Of a DNA stretch of 64,000 nucleotides, positions 1 through 10,588 are shown piece by piece (the first letter of the stretch is position 1; the number at the start of each line of letters is the position of its first letter). The notes under the pieces were generated by a model that worked only from the letters and a program-made list of their open reading frames with translations, had not been told where the DNA came from and did not search any database. The translations under genes were made by a program, and so were the position numbers. The stretch comes from Akebia trifoliata (Eukaryota > Streptophyta > Magnoliopsida > Ranunculales > Lardizabalaceae): NCBI GenBank assembly GCA_017979445.1, contig CM030704.1, positions 16,599,658-16,663,657 on the forward strand. Reading direction: 5' to 3'.

Positions 1-273
1 TTATCAGATTTCAAATGCACACACTTGCACATTTTAATCAGGGAGAATTTTCTAAAATTCAATGATCTAACATCGTCAGTAAGAGTTTAAGCTCGAGGAC
101 CTGACAAACTAGTTCGAGGAGAGTTTTACCCTCAAGGATTTGAACATCTCGACGAATTGTTAAATTAGGCTGTAAAATTAACTGTCACTAGCTTCTGCAT
201 TCGGATATCGCACTATCTACCAAAATAGATTTGCTATCTAGTTTGCTTCAACCCTCTACCAACGAGGGGCATC
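1..273 (+). mobile_element. 3' end of internal region of a Tat/Ogre-like element
   Basis: This stretch aligns by eye with 4798-5076, which also lies directly before an LTR of the same family. Both contain the run CTATCTACCAAAATAGAT and end in a purine-rich tract (gaggggcatc) next to the LTR start TGTAGACACC. It is therefore the non-coding end of an internal region, with the polypurine tract near 264-273. The rest of this element lies outside the window. Confidence 0.7.
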
Positions 274-1977
274 TGTAGACACCCCAAATTTGTACTCGCC
301 TGATTAATCAACTCGTCAACTCGATTGCAACGGTTTCCAATGATAGATGATTATTCCAATGCTTTATTTTGTTACTAAATATGTTTCAGAAATTTAGATG
401 AGATATCTCGAACTAACAAAACCTTAGAAATCACGTTACGCTAGGAAAATATAACTCCAAAAACATAGAAATTATCATCTTACAGATAAAAAGAAGCTTC
501 ACGGTAAAAGTCACTAAAAAATGACCAAATTACCAAAATACTCATAATCTCAAAACATCCCTAGAGCCTACGTTATGCTTAGGAAAATATTTTCAATCAC
601 ATAAAATAATAAATCGAAACTAAATTAATCATTTCACCAATTTTTGTAAAATTTGACAAAATTACGAAAATGCCCCTTATAAGGTTCATGACCATTTCCA
701 CAAAAAAAATTTTCATAAATGACACAAACCAATATTCCCATTGAATTTCTTACGAAAAATTGATCCCAAAACATCCTAGAACATCAAAAATCGACTTAAA
801 ACGTAAAAAGTCATCTCCGATGGCAAAACGATAATTTTACAATTTTAATAATTAAAAATTTTGAAATTAATAATTAAAACATTAATTAATGTAAAGTCAA
901 TCAAGTAAGACTAAAGTCAATCTTAAATTCAATCAAGTAAGACTAAAGTCAAGATCTTAAAGTCGATCAAGTAAGACTAAAGTCAATCTTAAAGTCAATC
1001 AAGTAAGACTTAAGTAAAAATCTTAAAGTCAATTAAGTAAGACTAAAGCCAAGATCTTAAAGTCAATCAAATAAGATTAAAGTTAATCTTAAAGTTAAAC
1101 AAGTAAGACAAAAATCAAAATCTTAAAGTCAATCAAGTAAGACTAAAGTCAAAATCTTAAAGTCAATCAAGTGAGACTAAAAGTCAAAACCCTAATAGAG
1201 TTTTAATTAAATAATAACTCCATTTAAAACAATCCTAATTAAATAATAACTATAGTTAAAGTAATTCTAATTAAAATATAACTCTACTTAAAACAAATAT
1301 AATTAAACAATAACTCTCTCTAAAAGAATTATAATTAAAACATTAACTCTATCTAAAAGGCACTTAAAAAAAATCTATAAATAGGGGTCTCTACAATCTA
1401 TTTTCGTATAAAAAAATAAACCCTAGAAAAAAAATAGGTCATAAAGATCCCCTAGCTTCCCATAAATCCTAATTTTGAAGCCCCAACTCCTAACCTAACA
1501 TCCATACCCCAACTTTAGCTCAAAAAATACCTAGAAGCTATTCCAAAACACCTCAGAAATCCATAAAAAAATTAGAAAAATTTAGAAGGAAATACTTTGT
1601 TTTGGAGATCCGAAGCGAATCCGATGACAGAACGAAGCGAGGAGTGTTGTACGAAGAACTATTCTACCAGATCTGAGGGAACAAGACCGTTGTCTTCGTA
1701 AAGGTAAAGATTTAAATTTTTTTATTGATTAGGTCTTTTTAGCAATGTAGTTCTATTTGGGAATAAGTAAAGATCGACGTTTGCCGGGCGGGGTTGGTGC
1801 CTAACACCTTCCAACCCCGTAACGTGATCCCCGGACCTGTATTTTCTTTCGTAGATTAGTGTTATTTTCCGTTTAGAGTCAAAGTTTGGTTCTTAGATCG
1901 TAATAACAAGGTGGCGACTCCCAAACCTCAAAGGTCAAAAGTGGATCCGCACACCCCGCGGATCGAGGGCATTTTCA
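274..1977 (+). mobile_element. LTR 1 of Tat/Ogre-like Ty3/gypsy element
   Basis: The LTR opens with TGTAGACACCCC and closes with ATTTTCA. It matches 5077-6746 and 54369-56048 along its whole length. A TATA box (TATAAATAGGG) sits near 1376-1386. The U5 part has the block GCCGGGCGGGGTTGGTGCC followed by CTAACACCTTCC, a hallmark of plant Tat-lineage LTRs. No primer site follows the 3' edge; integrase-like sequence starts at once, so internal sequence has been lost here. Confidence 0.85.
890..1195 (+). repeat. Degenerate tandem repeat inside LTR 1
   Basis: About nine imperfect copies of a unit built on AGTCAATCAAGTAAGACTAA lie head to tail, with spacing of roughly 31 to 37 bp. The same array, with a different copy number, occurs at 5718-5960 in LTR 2 and about 55108-55250 in LTR 3. 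The repeats lie in U3, upstream of the TATA box, where plant LTR enhancers are often repeated. An enhancer role is inference. Confidence 0.75.
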
Positions 1978-2671
1978 ATATCGTACTTCAATACAGTCTT
2001 CTACTAGAACTATTTCCTACTTTCTAGTATATGGTATGGAAGCAGTCTTAACAGTTGAAATGGAAATCCCGTATCTCAAGGTCTTGATGGAAAGTCAATT
2101 GCTAAAAACAAACTAGGTTCGTCATTGGGTACAAATAGCTAAACTAGATTGAAAAAAACAACTTAGAAGTTCTGTACCACATGTAAACTTATCAGAGAAG
2201 AGTCATTTACAAGAAAATCAAAGTTCACCACTTAAAAGTCAAGGATTTAACCATCAGACTTCAAAAAATTTTGAGTACCCTTCATTGACTATAAGAGGAA
2301 GTCTGAACCCAATTGGAGAGATTCATTCATTAAGAAAATACTGCCTGAAAAAACCGTCAGATTTCAAGATCATGATAGAATTGAACTACCAGAGTCAACC
2401 AACCTTGACCAGATCAGCGGTACTACATTTAAAGAGGCCATCTTTGGCCAAATCAATTTTTCTATTACCCAGTTCAATATCACCTTTCTCAGCCCTTTCC
2501 AACCTTTTCAAAAAAATGATTTATTTTTCTTTCTCAACCCGATCACCTAACCTAAGGGAGGGAAGAATTCGAACTACGTTTTGGTCTGATCCCAAAATTC
2601 TGGGGTACGTAGGCAACTTGAGAAGTTACTTCAGGCCCGACCACATCAAAATAAAAATAAAAAATAAATAG
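1978..2671 (+). pseudogene. Integrase C-terminal remnant of Tat-like pol
   Basis: Reading from about 2030 gives YGMEAVLTVEMEIP, the conserved tail of Tat-lineage integrases. Further on, the open frame 2285-2671 contains a worn version of the motif D-P-R-G-x-F-x-P-N-W-E-G (near 2275-2325). It is followed by the ACTACGT...GGTACGTAGGCAAC block usual just after pol in these elements. Stops and frameshifts separate the pieces. Upstream gag, protease, RT and RNase H are missing, and the fragment abuts LTR 1 directly. Confidence 0.65.
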
Positions 2672-2970
2672 ATTCCTCGACAAAGAAAAAAATCTAAAAG
2701 GAAAAAATTCAAAAGAAAAAGAGATATCATCCAAAATGGGAAAGAAAATTCAAGAAAAAAGAAAACAATTTAAAAGGAAATGCCATACAAGGGGCATTCG
2801 AGTTTTTGAGCCTTAGAATTCCTTTCTTTTTATACCCAGTCCTAATCTTACCCATGAAAGTCCTTCTAAGTACCGTGCGAAAAAGTTAAGGAAGGTAGTA
2901 AAGCATGATCAGACAGTAACTCCAGAAGTTCAGAAGGAAAGAAAAAGAAAATAATAAAAAAAGCCTGCTA

Positions 2971-3170
2971 AGTTGAAAATTTAAAAATGGCGACTTAGGC
3001 GAAAATTAAGGCAAGCTCACAAAGTTGAAAACCCGGAAAGGGCAACTTAGGCAAAAATTAAGGCAAGCTCGTTCAATTGAAAACTTGAAAAGATGATCTA
3101 GGCAAAAGCTAGAGCAAGCTTGCTAGATTGAAAACCTGAAAAGGTGATCTAGGCAAAAGAAGAAAATCTC
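2971..3170 (+). repeat. 52-bp tandem repeat, about four copies
   Basis: The unit starts AGTTGAAAA, continues through CTTAGGCAAAA and ends near GCAAGCTC. Copies begin near 2971, 3023, 3075 and 3126, a steady step of 51 to 52 bp. It lies in the Tat 3' non-coding region. Confidence 0.75.
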
Positions 3171-3799
3171 AAGAGGTTCGAGCTGAGATATTTGAAGTCT
3201 GAATAATCAAGTTCAACACTTAGCTTAAACCAGCCAAAGACTCAGAAGTCATATGTATATTGTCTACGATTGATCTAAAAAATTTTACTTCCTCAAGTGA
3301 ATCAAGGGGGAAAAGGGTGAATTCCATGATGAGTCACAAAAGGAAATGTTTTGCTCTCTTGAGCCCAACTCAAAATCTTCAATCAAAATTAAAATTTGAA
3401 TATTTTTTGCGCTTGTGGTAATCAAATATTTCAAACTTTTATACAAGGGGCACTCTCTTTCTTCTCTGATATGTAGTTTTTCCCCTTATACTAGGGGCAT
3501 TTTAAAAAAAAACTGTGTTAAATTATCTCCAGTATAATGTTTCCTATCAAATTAAGCGCATTTTGTTCTCAAACTTGATCAATGTTAATCCTAAAAGATA
3601 ATGGGAACCCCAAATTTAAGATTACCCTCTTGATAGCATTTTTTTTTAAAACCCTTGAGGTTAAAAAGAAGTTCAAAATTCATAAAATTTTGAAAGACTT
3701 CGAGGTTCAAACAGAAGCGTTTTTTATCTCACATTTGGTTGTGCCCAGAGAATAACTAGTTACCCTTTTTACTTAGAATAGGAGATAGGGCATTATTTC

Positions 3800-4030
3800 T
3801 TTTCCATATTCAATCATCATTTTCCATATCTATTTACTCCCAGATTCAATCATTCATTTCCAGATTCATTTTCAAACATTCTTTCTCAGATCTATTCATT
3901 CACAAATTCAATAATTCTTTTTCAGATTCATTTTCAATCATTCTTTCCCAGATCTATTCATTCTCAGATTCAATCACTCTTTTTCGGATTCATTTTCAAT
4001 CATTTTTTCCCAGATTCATTCCTTCCTTCC
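3800..4030 (+). repeat. Pyrimidine-rich degenerate tandem repeat (about 62 bp)
   Basis: Phrases such as TTCTTTCYCAGATCTATTC recur at 3879 and 3941, a step of 62 bp, with shorter half-unit echoes (CAGATTCATTTTCAATCATT). The array runs directly into the 34-bp minisatellite. No gene is seen. Confidence 0.65.
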
Positions 4031-4044
4031 TAATTTTACATAGT

Positions 4045-4655
4045 CAAATGCCGCCGAGGGTTTCCTCAGAATTATGCTCAGATACCGCCGAGGGTTTTCT
4101 TGGAATTATGCTCAGATACCGTCAAGAGTTTTCTCGGAATTATGATCAGATGCCACTGAGGATTTTCTCGAAATTATGCTCAGATACCACGAAGGGTTTT
4201 CTCAGAATTATGCTCAAATACTGCGAAGGGTTTTCTCAAAATTATGCTCAGATACCGTGGAGGGTTTTCTAGAAATTATGCTCAGATGTCGCCGAGGGTT
4301 TTCCCGAAATTATGTTGAGATACCGCGAGGGTTTCCTTAGAATTATGCTCAGATACCGCCGAGGGTTTTCTTGGAATTATGCTCAGATACCGTCAAGAGT
4401 TTTCTCGGAATTATGATCAAATGCCACTGAGGATTTTCTCAAAATTATGCTCAGATACCACGAAGGGTTTTCTCAGAATTATGCTCAAATACTGCGAAGG
4501 GTTTTCTCAAAATTATGCTCAGATACCGTGGAGGGTTTTCTAGAAATTATGCTCAGATGTCGCCGAGGGTTTTCCCGAAATTATGTTGAGATACCGCCGA
4601 GGGTTTTCTTAAAATTATGCTTAGACCGCCGAGGGTTTTCTCTGAATTATGCTCA
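4045..4655 (+). repeat. 34-bp minisatellite with a 271-bp higher-order unit
   Basis: The unit is ATTATGCTCAGATACCGCCG followed by AGGGTTTTCTCGGA, 34 bp. ATTATG starts fall at 4071 and 4105 and continue at that step for about 17 copies. Individual copies carry private variants, and the variant order repeats: the copy with GTCAAGAGTT at 4121 recurs at 4392. The higher-order period is therefore 271 bp, eight units minus one base. The variant block was copied as a whole after the units had diverged. Confidence 0.9.
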
Positions 4656-4770
4656 GATTATGCCCCAGTTTATGCTCAGTTTATGCCCAATTTATGCTCA
4701 GTTTATGCCCCAGTTTATGCCCCAGTTTATACTCAGTTTATGCTAAGATTATACTCAGATTTTACTCAGT
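4656..4770 (+). repeat. Short tandem repeat of CAGTTTATGC type
   Basis: About eight copies of a 10 to 15 bp motif related to CCCAGTTTATGCTCAGTTTA follow the 34-bp array. They probably derive from its ATTATGCTCAG core by further local amplification. Confidence 0.7.
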
Positions 4771-5076
4771 TCTCACTTTAACTCTTTGAAATTTATCTTA
4801 GATTTTAAGTGTACGTACTTGCACATTTGTTTCGTTAGTCAAGGAGAATTTTCAAAAAATTCAAGGATTTGACACCGTCAGTGAGAGACCTCGCTCAAGA
4901 ACTTGACAAATATTAGTTCGTGGAGAGCTCGTCCTTAAGGATCCAAACGTCCAGACGAATTGCTAAATCAGGCTGCAAAATAATTTGTTACTAACTTTAG
5001 CATTCAGATATCATACTATCTACCAAAATAGATTTGCTATTTAGTTTGCTTCAACCCTCTGTCAAAGAGGAGCATC

Positions 5077-6746
5077 TATAGACACCCCATTTTTGTATTT
5101 GCCTGATTAATCAACTCGTCAACCCGATCGCGACGGTTCCCAATGATGGATGTTTATTCCAATGCTCTATTTGGTTACCAGATGTGTTTCAGAAATTCGA
5201 ATGAGGTATCTCAAATAAACAAAATTATAGAAACCGTACTACGCTAGGAAAATATAACCCCAAAAGCTTAGAAATCATCATTTTTCAGACAAAAAGAAGC
5301 TTCACGATAAAAATCACTAAAAAATGATCAAATTACCAAAATACCTCTAACCTCAAAACATCCCTAGAGCCTACATTACTCTTAGGAAAATCCTTTCAAC
5401 CACATAAAATAATAAATCAAAACCAAATAAATCATTTCGTCGATTTTCACAAAATTCGATAAAATTATGAAAATGCCCATCATAAAGTTCACGACCATTT
5501 CACACAAAAAATTTCATAAATGATACAAACCAATAATTCCATTGAATTCCTTACGAAAAATTGATTCCAAAATATCTTGAAACATTGAAAAATGACTTCA
5601 AAGCAAAAAGTCCTCTCCGAGGGCAAAATAGTAATTTTATAATTTTAATAATTAAAAATTATAAAATTAATAATTAAAATATTAATTAATGTAAAGTGAA
5701 ATACTAATTAAAATTAAAGTCAATCAAGTAAAACTTAAGTTAAAATCTTAAAGTCAAGTCAATCAAGTAAGACTTAATTTAAAATCTTAAAATTAAGTCA
5801 ATCAAGTAAGACTTAAGTCAAAATCCTAAAATCTAGTCAATTAAGTAAGACTTAAGTCAAAATCCTAAAATCAAATCAATCAAGTAAGACTTAACTCAAA
5901 ACCATAAATTCTAGTGAGACTTAAGTCAAAACCTTAATCAATCTAATAAAACCAAAGTCAAACCCTAATCCTAATAGAATTCTAATTAAATTTTAAAACT
6001 ATCTAATAGAATTCTAATTAAACTTTAAAACTATCTAATAGAATTCTAATTAAATTCTAAAACTACCTAAAAGAATTCTAATTAAACTCTAAAACTATCT
6101 AAAAGAAATATAATCTAACTCTAACTCTATCTGACAAGCTCTTAAAAAAAATTTATAAATAGGGGCCTCTACAACCTATTTTCATATCCAAGAGAAAATC
6201 CTTGAAAAAATAGGTCAAGGAGGCTCCCCAACCTTCCCAAAATCCTAATTTTTAAGCGTTAACCCCATACCTATCACCCAACCACCAAATTTTGCTCAAA
6301 AAATACCTAGAAATCTTTCAAAAACACCTAGAAATCCATCAAAAAATTAGGAAGCACTTAGATCTAAGGAGAAGATACTTCATCTTGGAGATCCGAAGCG
6401 GATCCAGTAACGAAAACGAAGCAAGGAATCTCTTCGCCAACTCTGAGGGATCTATCGTTGTGATCATCTAGGTATTTTTTCATTCTTACTTTTTTTTTTT
6501 AGGTCTTTTGGCAATATAGGTTTATTTGGGAAATTAGTAGAAACCGGCGTTTGCCGGGCGGGGTTGGTGCCTAACACCTTCCAACCCCGTAACGTGATCC
6601 CCGGAGTCGTATTTTCTTTCGTAGATTAATGTTATTTGCCTTATAGAGTCAATGTTCGGTTCCTAGACCGTAATAACTAGGTGGCAACTCCCAAACCTCA
6701 AAGGTCAAAAGCCATCTGCACACCCCGCGGATCGAGGGCACTTTCA
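5077..6746 (+). mobile_element. LTR 2 (3' LTR) of Tat/Ogre-like element
   Basis: It begins TATAGACACCCC (TG changed to TA) and ends CACTTTCA. It shares with LTR 1 the TATA box (TATAAATAG, 6154-6162), the GTAAGACTTAA repeat array at 5718-5960, and the U5 block with GCCGGGCGGGG. Chromovirus gag sequence follows at once, so this element landed inside that gag. The expected target duplication cannot be tested because the left end is outside the window. Confidence 0.85.
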
Positions 6747-7370
6747 GTCAGTGATTGAGACCACCAGCTACAAAGACCCAGTAAGTCGAGCTCAGAGGGT
6801 TGAACGAGAGGAGATGGAGTTCCAAAATTCGAGATGGCAAACCAATCGATCCCAGACTTCTTTTTCAACTAGGGCTGATCCGGCCAAAAGGCTGATGTTT
6901 TCGAGATCGAGTGCCTCTGAACCCACATATTCGCAGTATCAAGCTCCTACGCTGTCGGGTTATGGACCAGTTGGGGTTCCAGTGAGGCCAGTAGGGCCAA
7001 GGGGACTAATCAGACAGATTTCGAGACCACTCACCCCACAGAGACCTATACAGACGGGACTTTTGGCATGCTTTGGGTGTGAGCAGACGGGACATATCAG
7101 GAGAACTGCTCTTCATCACAGCCATAGTCAGGGGTGATTCCTAGACCCCAAGGTAGGGTATATCATCTGACTCAGGAAGAGGTACCAATTTCAGACGATG
7201 TGCTAAAAGGTACAATTTTGATTTCCAATATTAAGATTCGATTTCTATTCAATACCGGTTCTTCTAGATCATATATTTTCACGAAGATTGCACGATTTCT
7301 AAAATTAAAAATTTTTGACACGGGCCGGATAATGAAACTGTCCACACCGTTGACAGATCGATAGATAGCT
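6747..7370 (+). pseudogene. Chromovirus gag C-terminus and protease, broken
   Basis: The frame at 6751-7137 ends in a zinc-knuckle start, CFGCEQTGHIRR, after which the last Cys position is lost or frameshifted. A second frame (7134-7364) holds HLTQEE and then FNTGSSRSYI, the aspartic protease site in which the catalytic Asp of D-T-G is replaced by Asn. The order gag knuckle then protease is normal for Tekay/Del chromoviruses. The front of gag is cut off by the Tat LTR at 6746. Confidence 0.75.
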
Positions 7371-8570
7371 CAGAAATTATGTCGAAACTGTGTAATTAGG
7401 ATAGAGGACTAGGAGATGAGTACCGACCTCATGAAATTAGATTGTTCTGGCTTTGATGTCATATTGGGGATGGATTGGCTAATACATAACCATGCCTATG
7501 TGGATTGTTTCATGAAGTCAGTAGTCTTGACAAGGCCAGGATATCCGAAAGTCAAGGTTCGATTATCCAGGTATCTAAGAGACGGTCTTTTATACAATCA
7601 GTTGGGAACTTTGAGTGTAACGGAGTTAGAAACATCACCGAATATGATAGAGGTAGTCAGGAAGTTTGGGGATGTTTTTCTAGACGAATTACTGGGTTTG
7701 CCTCCAAGTCATGAGATGGAGTTTTTTATTGATTTGGTACCAGGCACAGGGCCTATCTCCATCTCACCATACCAAATGGCCCCTATAGAAATCCGAGAGC
7801 TGAAAGCGCAGAATGATGAGCTTACTAACTTGGGATATATTCGAGTTCCTCACCCTAGGGAGCGTCGATTTTATTTTTCAAGAAAAAGGATAGGTCTTTC
7901 CAATTATGTATCGACTATCTGAAGTTAAATCAATTGATCATCAAGAATAAGTACCCCCTTCCACTCATCGATGATCTGTTTGACCAACTGCAGAGTACCC
8001 AGTATTTCTCTAAGATAGATTTGCGATTTGAGTACCATCAGTTGAGAATTCGAGAAGCAGATATTTCGAAGACTGTATTTCGGACCAGCCTAGGATACTT
8101 TGAATATCTAGTTATGCTTTTTGGTCTGACGAATACACCGATAGCATTCATGAATCTGATGTACCGGGCATTTTGGGAGCATCTTGACAAATTTGTCATT
8201 GTGTTTATAGATGACATCCAAATCTACTGTAAGTCGATGGAAGATCACGAAAGACACCTCAGACTCATAGTACAGATTTTACGTGAGCATAATCTATATG
8301 CCAAGTTCAGCAAGTGTGAGTTCTGGCTCCAAAAGGTGAAATTCCTAGGACACGTGGTGTCCAATGAAGGGATAGTAGTAGACCCCTCCAAGGTTGAGGC
8401 CATATTGACGTGGAAACAGCCTAAGACAGTGACAGATATTAGAAGTTTTCTTGGGATGACCGGTTACTATAAAAAAGGATTATTAAGGGATTCTCCATTC
8501 TTGCAACACCGTTGATGAAACTGATACAGAAAGATGTCCGGTTTGAGTGGGATGACAAGTGCGAGACTGC
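7371..8570 (+). pseudogene. Chromovirus reverse transcriptase, broken
   Basis: DVILGMDWL, the protease-RT linker motif, is at about 7456-7482. The RT palm follows in two frames (7416-7922, then 7934-8515): [28 protein letters not shown], and the catalytic box VIVFIDDI at about 8196-8219 with both Asp residues kept. [10 protein letters not shown] marks the end of RT. At least one frameshift (near 7900-7935) and a stop before RNase H disable the frame. Confidence 0.85.
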
Positions 8571-8960
8571 ATTTCAATAATTGAAGAAAATATTGACGAC
8601 CGCTTCAATTTTAGTATCTCTGATTTCGGGTGAAAGCTTAATGATCTTTACTGATGCTTCTAGGATTGGTTTGGGAGCCGTTTTGATGCAATTTGGGAAA
8701 GTAGTAGCATACGCATTTAGGAAGTTGAAGAATCATGAGAAGAGTTATCTAGTCTATGATTTTGAGTTAGCTGCTATAGTGTTCGCATTACGCATTTGGA
8801 GACACTATCTATACGGGGAGAAGTTTGAAGTATTCTCTAATCATAAGAGCCTAAGGTACATATTCTCGCAGCGAGAATTGCATTTGAGACAATGATAATG
8901 GATAAAGTACCTCAAGGACTATGACTTTACCCTTGAGTACCACCCGGGGAAAGCCAATGT
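8571..8960 (+). pseudogene. Chromovirus RNase H, broken
   Basis: The frame 8581-8895 gives [18 protein letters not shown] (first catalytic Asp kept), [19 protein letters not shown], and [10 protein letters not shown] where the family has T-D-H-K-S; the Asp is replaced by Asn. A stop follows at 8893-8898, before the usual tail that connects to integrase. Confidence 0.8.
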
Positions 8961-10350
8961 GGTTGCCGACGCGTTGAGTAGAAATACTATAGCTCATATG
9001 ATGGTAAAAGAATGGCAATTGGTTGAACAGGCCGCAGAAAAAATGTTGGAGACTTCAAGGGAAAATTTTAGACTACACATATATCTGAATACATTGAGAA
9101 TTGAAAATGAGTTGATAACACGAATTAAGGAAGCCTAGAAAATAGATGAAGATGTGGAAAAATATGAGCTGAAGGCTAGGGACCTGATCGACCTAGATTG
9201 GTCGAAATGATTAGATGAGATTCTCATATTTTGAGGTAGGATGTGGACACCCCAGGACTCGCAATTGAGGTCCGACATACTGGGTGAGGCACATCGTTCC
9301 CGATACTCAATTCACCTAGGAGGCACGAAGATGTATAGAGACTTGCGAAGGAATTTCTGATTTTTGGATATGAAGAAGGTAATTGCATAATATATAGGTA
9401 GATACCTAACTTGCCAACAAGTCAAGGCAGAACATCGTAACCTAACAGGCTTACTCCAACTATTACCCATAACGGAATGGAAATAAGAGCATGTGACCAT
9501 GGACTTTGTAGTAGGATTATCGAGAGCTAGTGACGGGTCAGAAGCCATATGGGTAATTATCGATTGATTGGCGAAATCGACACACTTCATTCCTATTCGA
9601 GTCTCATTTGACGTCGATAGACTAAGTTAGATATACATAACTAAGATAGTTCGACTGCATGGAGTATCAGTTTCTATCGTTTCATACAGGGATCCTAGAT
9701 TTACTTCCCGATTCTGGGAGAGTCTACACAAAGCCATGGGTACTCAGTTGAACTTCAGTACAACTTTTCATCCGCAATCAAACGGATAGTCTGAGCGTGT
9801 TATTCAGATTCTAGAAGACATGTTGCGGGCATGTGTTTTGGATTTTGGGGGAGGCTGGAAGTGTCACTTACTGTTGGTGGAACTTTCCTATAATAACAGC
9901 TTCCAAGCTAGTATCTACATGGCACCATTCAAGGCTTTATACGATAGTCTGTGTCGATTACCGGTATGTTGGGTAGAAACAGGAAATGTCAAAGTATTAG
10001 GGCCTGAGATTGTTGAGGAAACTATTGAGATAGTACGTATTATACGGGATAGACTAAAAACTGCTAAGGGTAGACAGAAAAGTTATGTAGACAAGCGGCG
10101 CAGACCTTTGGAATTTCAAGTTGGGGATCAAGTGTTCTTGAAGGTATTACCCCGAATAGAGATCTCCAAATTTGGCATGAAGAAAAAATTAAAGCCACGA
10201 TTTGTACTTCCATTCGAGATAGTTGAGCGAATAGGTCCAGTGATTTATCGATTGATCCTATCCCCACAACTTGAGCAAGTTTACAATGTATTCCACGTGT
10301 CTATGCTGAAGAAGTACATGCCAGACCCTTCACACGTGGTCGATTTGTAG
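8961..10350 (+). pseudogene. Chromovirus integrase, broken
   Basis: The HHCC zinc region is visible at about 9289-9440 (HRSRYSIHLGGTKMYRDL ... CQQVKAEH) with stops inside. The core follows from about 9475 (EHVTMDFVVGLSRASDGSE) to the HPQSNG box near 9771-9790, again with stop codons. The last part, 9820-10350, is open for 176 codons and ends HVSMLKKYMPDPSHVVDL, the usual junction to the chromodomain. Confidence 0.8.
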
Positions 10351-10545
10351 AATTTAAAGGTAGATGAAGACGTATCCTATGAGGAAGGTGTAGTATAGAT
10401 ACAGGACATGAGAGTAAAGCAACTCAGATCAAAATCTATCCCTCTAGTCAAGGTATTGTGGAGGCATCACAACGTAGAGGAATCCATGTGGGAAAAAGAG
10501 GTCGAGATGCAAGCTAAGTATCCAGAACTATTCTGAGAAGAAGGT
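10351..10545 (+). pseudogene. C-terminal chromodomain remnant of chromovirus integrase
   Basis: Translation gives VDEDVSYEEGVV, a stop, then IQDMRVKQLRSKSIPLVKV, LWRHHNVEESMWEKE and MQAKYPELF. The spacing of Y-E-E, L-R-S-K, V-K-V-x-W and E-x-x-W-E matches the group II chromodomain of Tekay/Del elements, which targets integration to chromatin. Two stops break it. Confidence 0.75.
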
Positions 10546-10571
10546 ATCATTTCAATTTCGAGGACGAAATT

Positions 10572-10588
10572 TTTATTAGGGGAGAGAA
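10572..10588 (+). other. Polypurine tract of the chromovirus
   Basis: AGGGGAGAGAA lies directly before the LTR start TGTAACACC. This is the plus-strand primer site of the element. Confidence 0.75.

Larger units (their letters stand above)
2672..5076 (+). mobile_element. Non-coding 3' region of Tat-like element
   Basis: This region runs from the end of pol to the polypurine tract (near 5064-5076) beside LTR 2. It has no credible gene. It contains at least four arrays of short tandem repeats, listed separately. The open frames at 4048-4272 and 4447-4746 arise only because the 34-bp repeat lacks stop codons in one path. Confidence 0.7.

Noticed and set aside
4045..4655. Possible CRISPR array from regular 34-bp repeats
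   Set aside because: Units are contiguous with no unique spacers, and the setting is a plant retrotransposon.
4048..4746. Repetitive open frames that look like a repeat protein
   Set aside because: The 34-bp period is not a multiple of three, so the reading frame cycles through the unit; openness is a by-product of the repeat.
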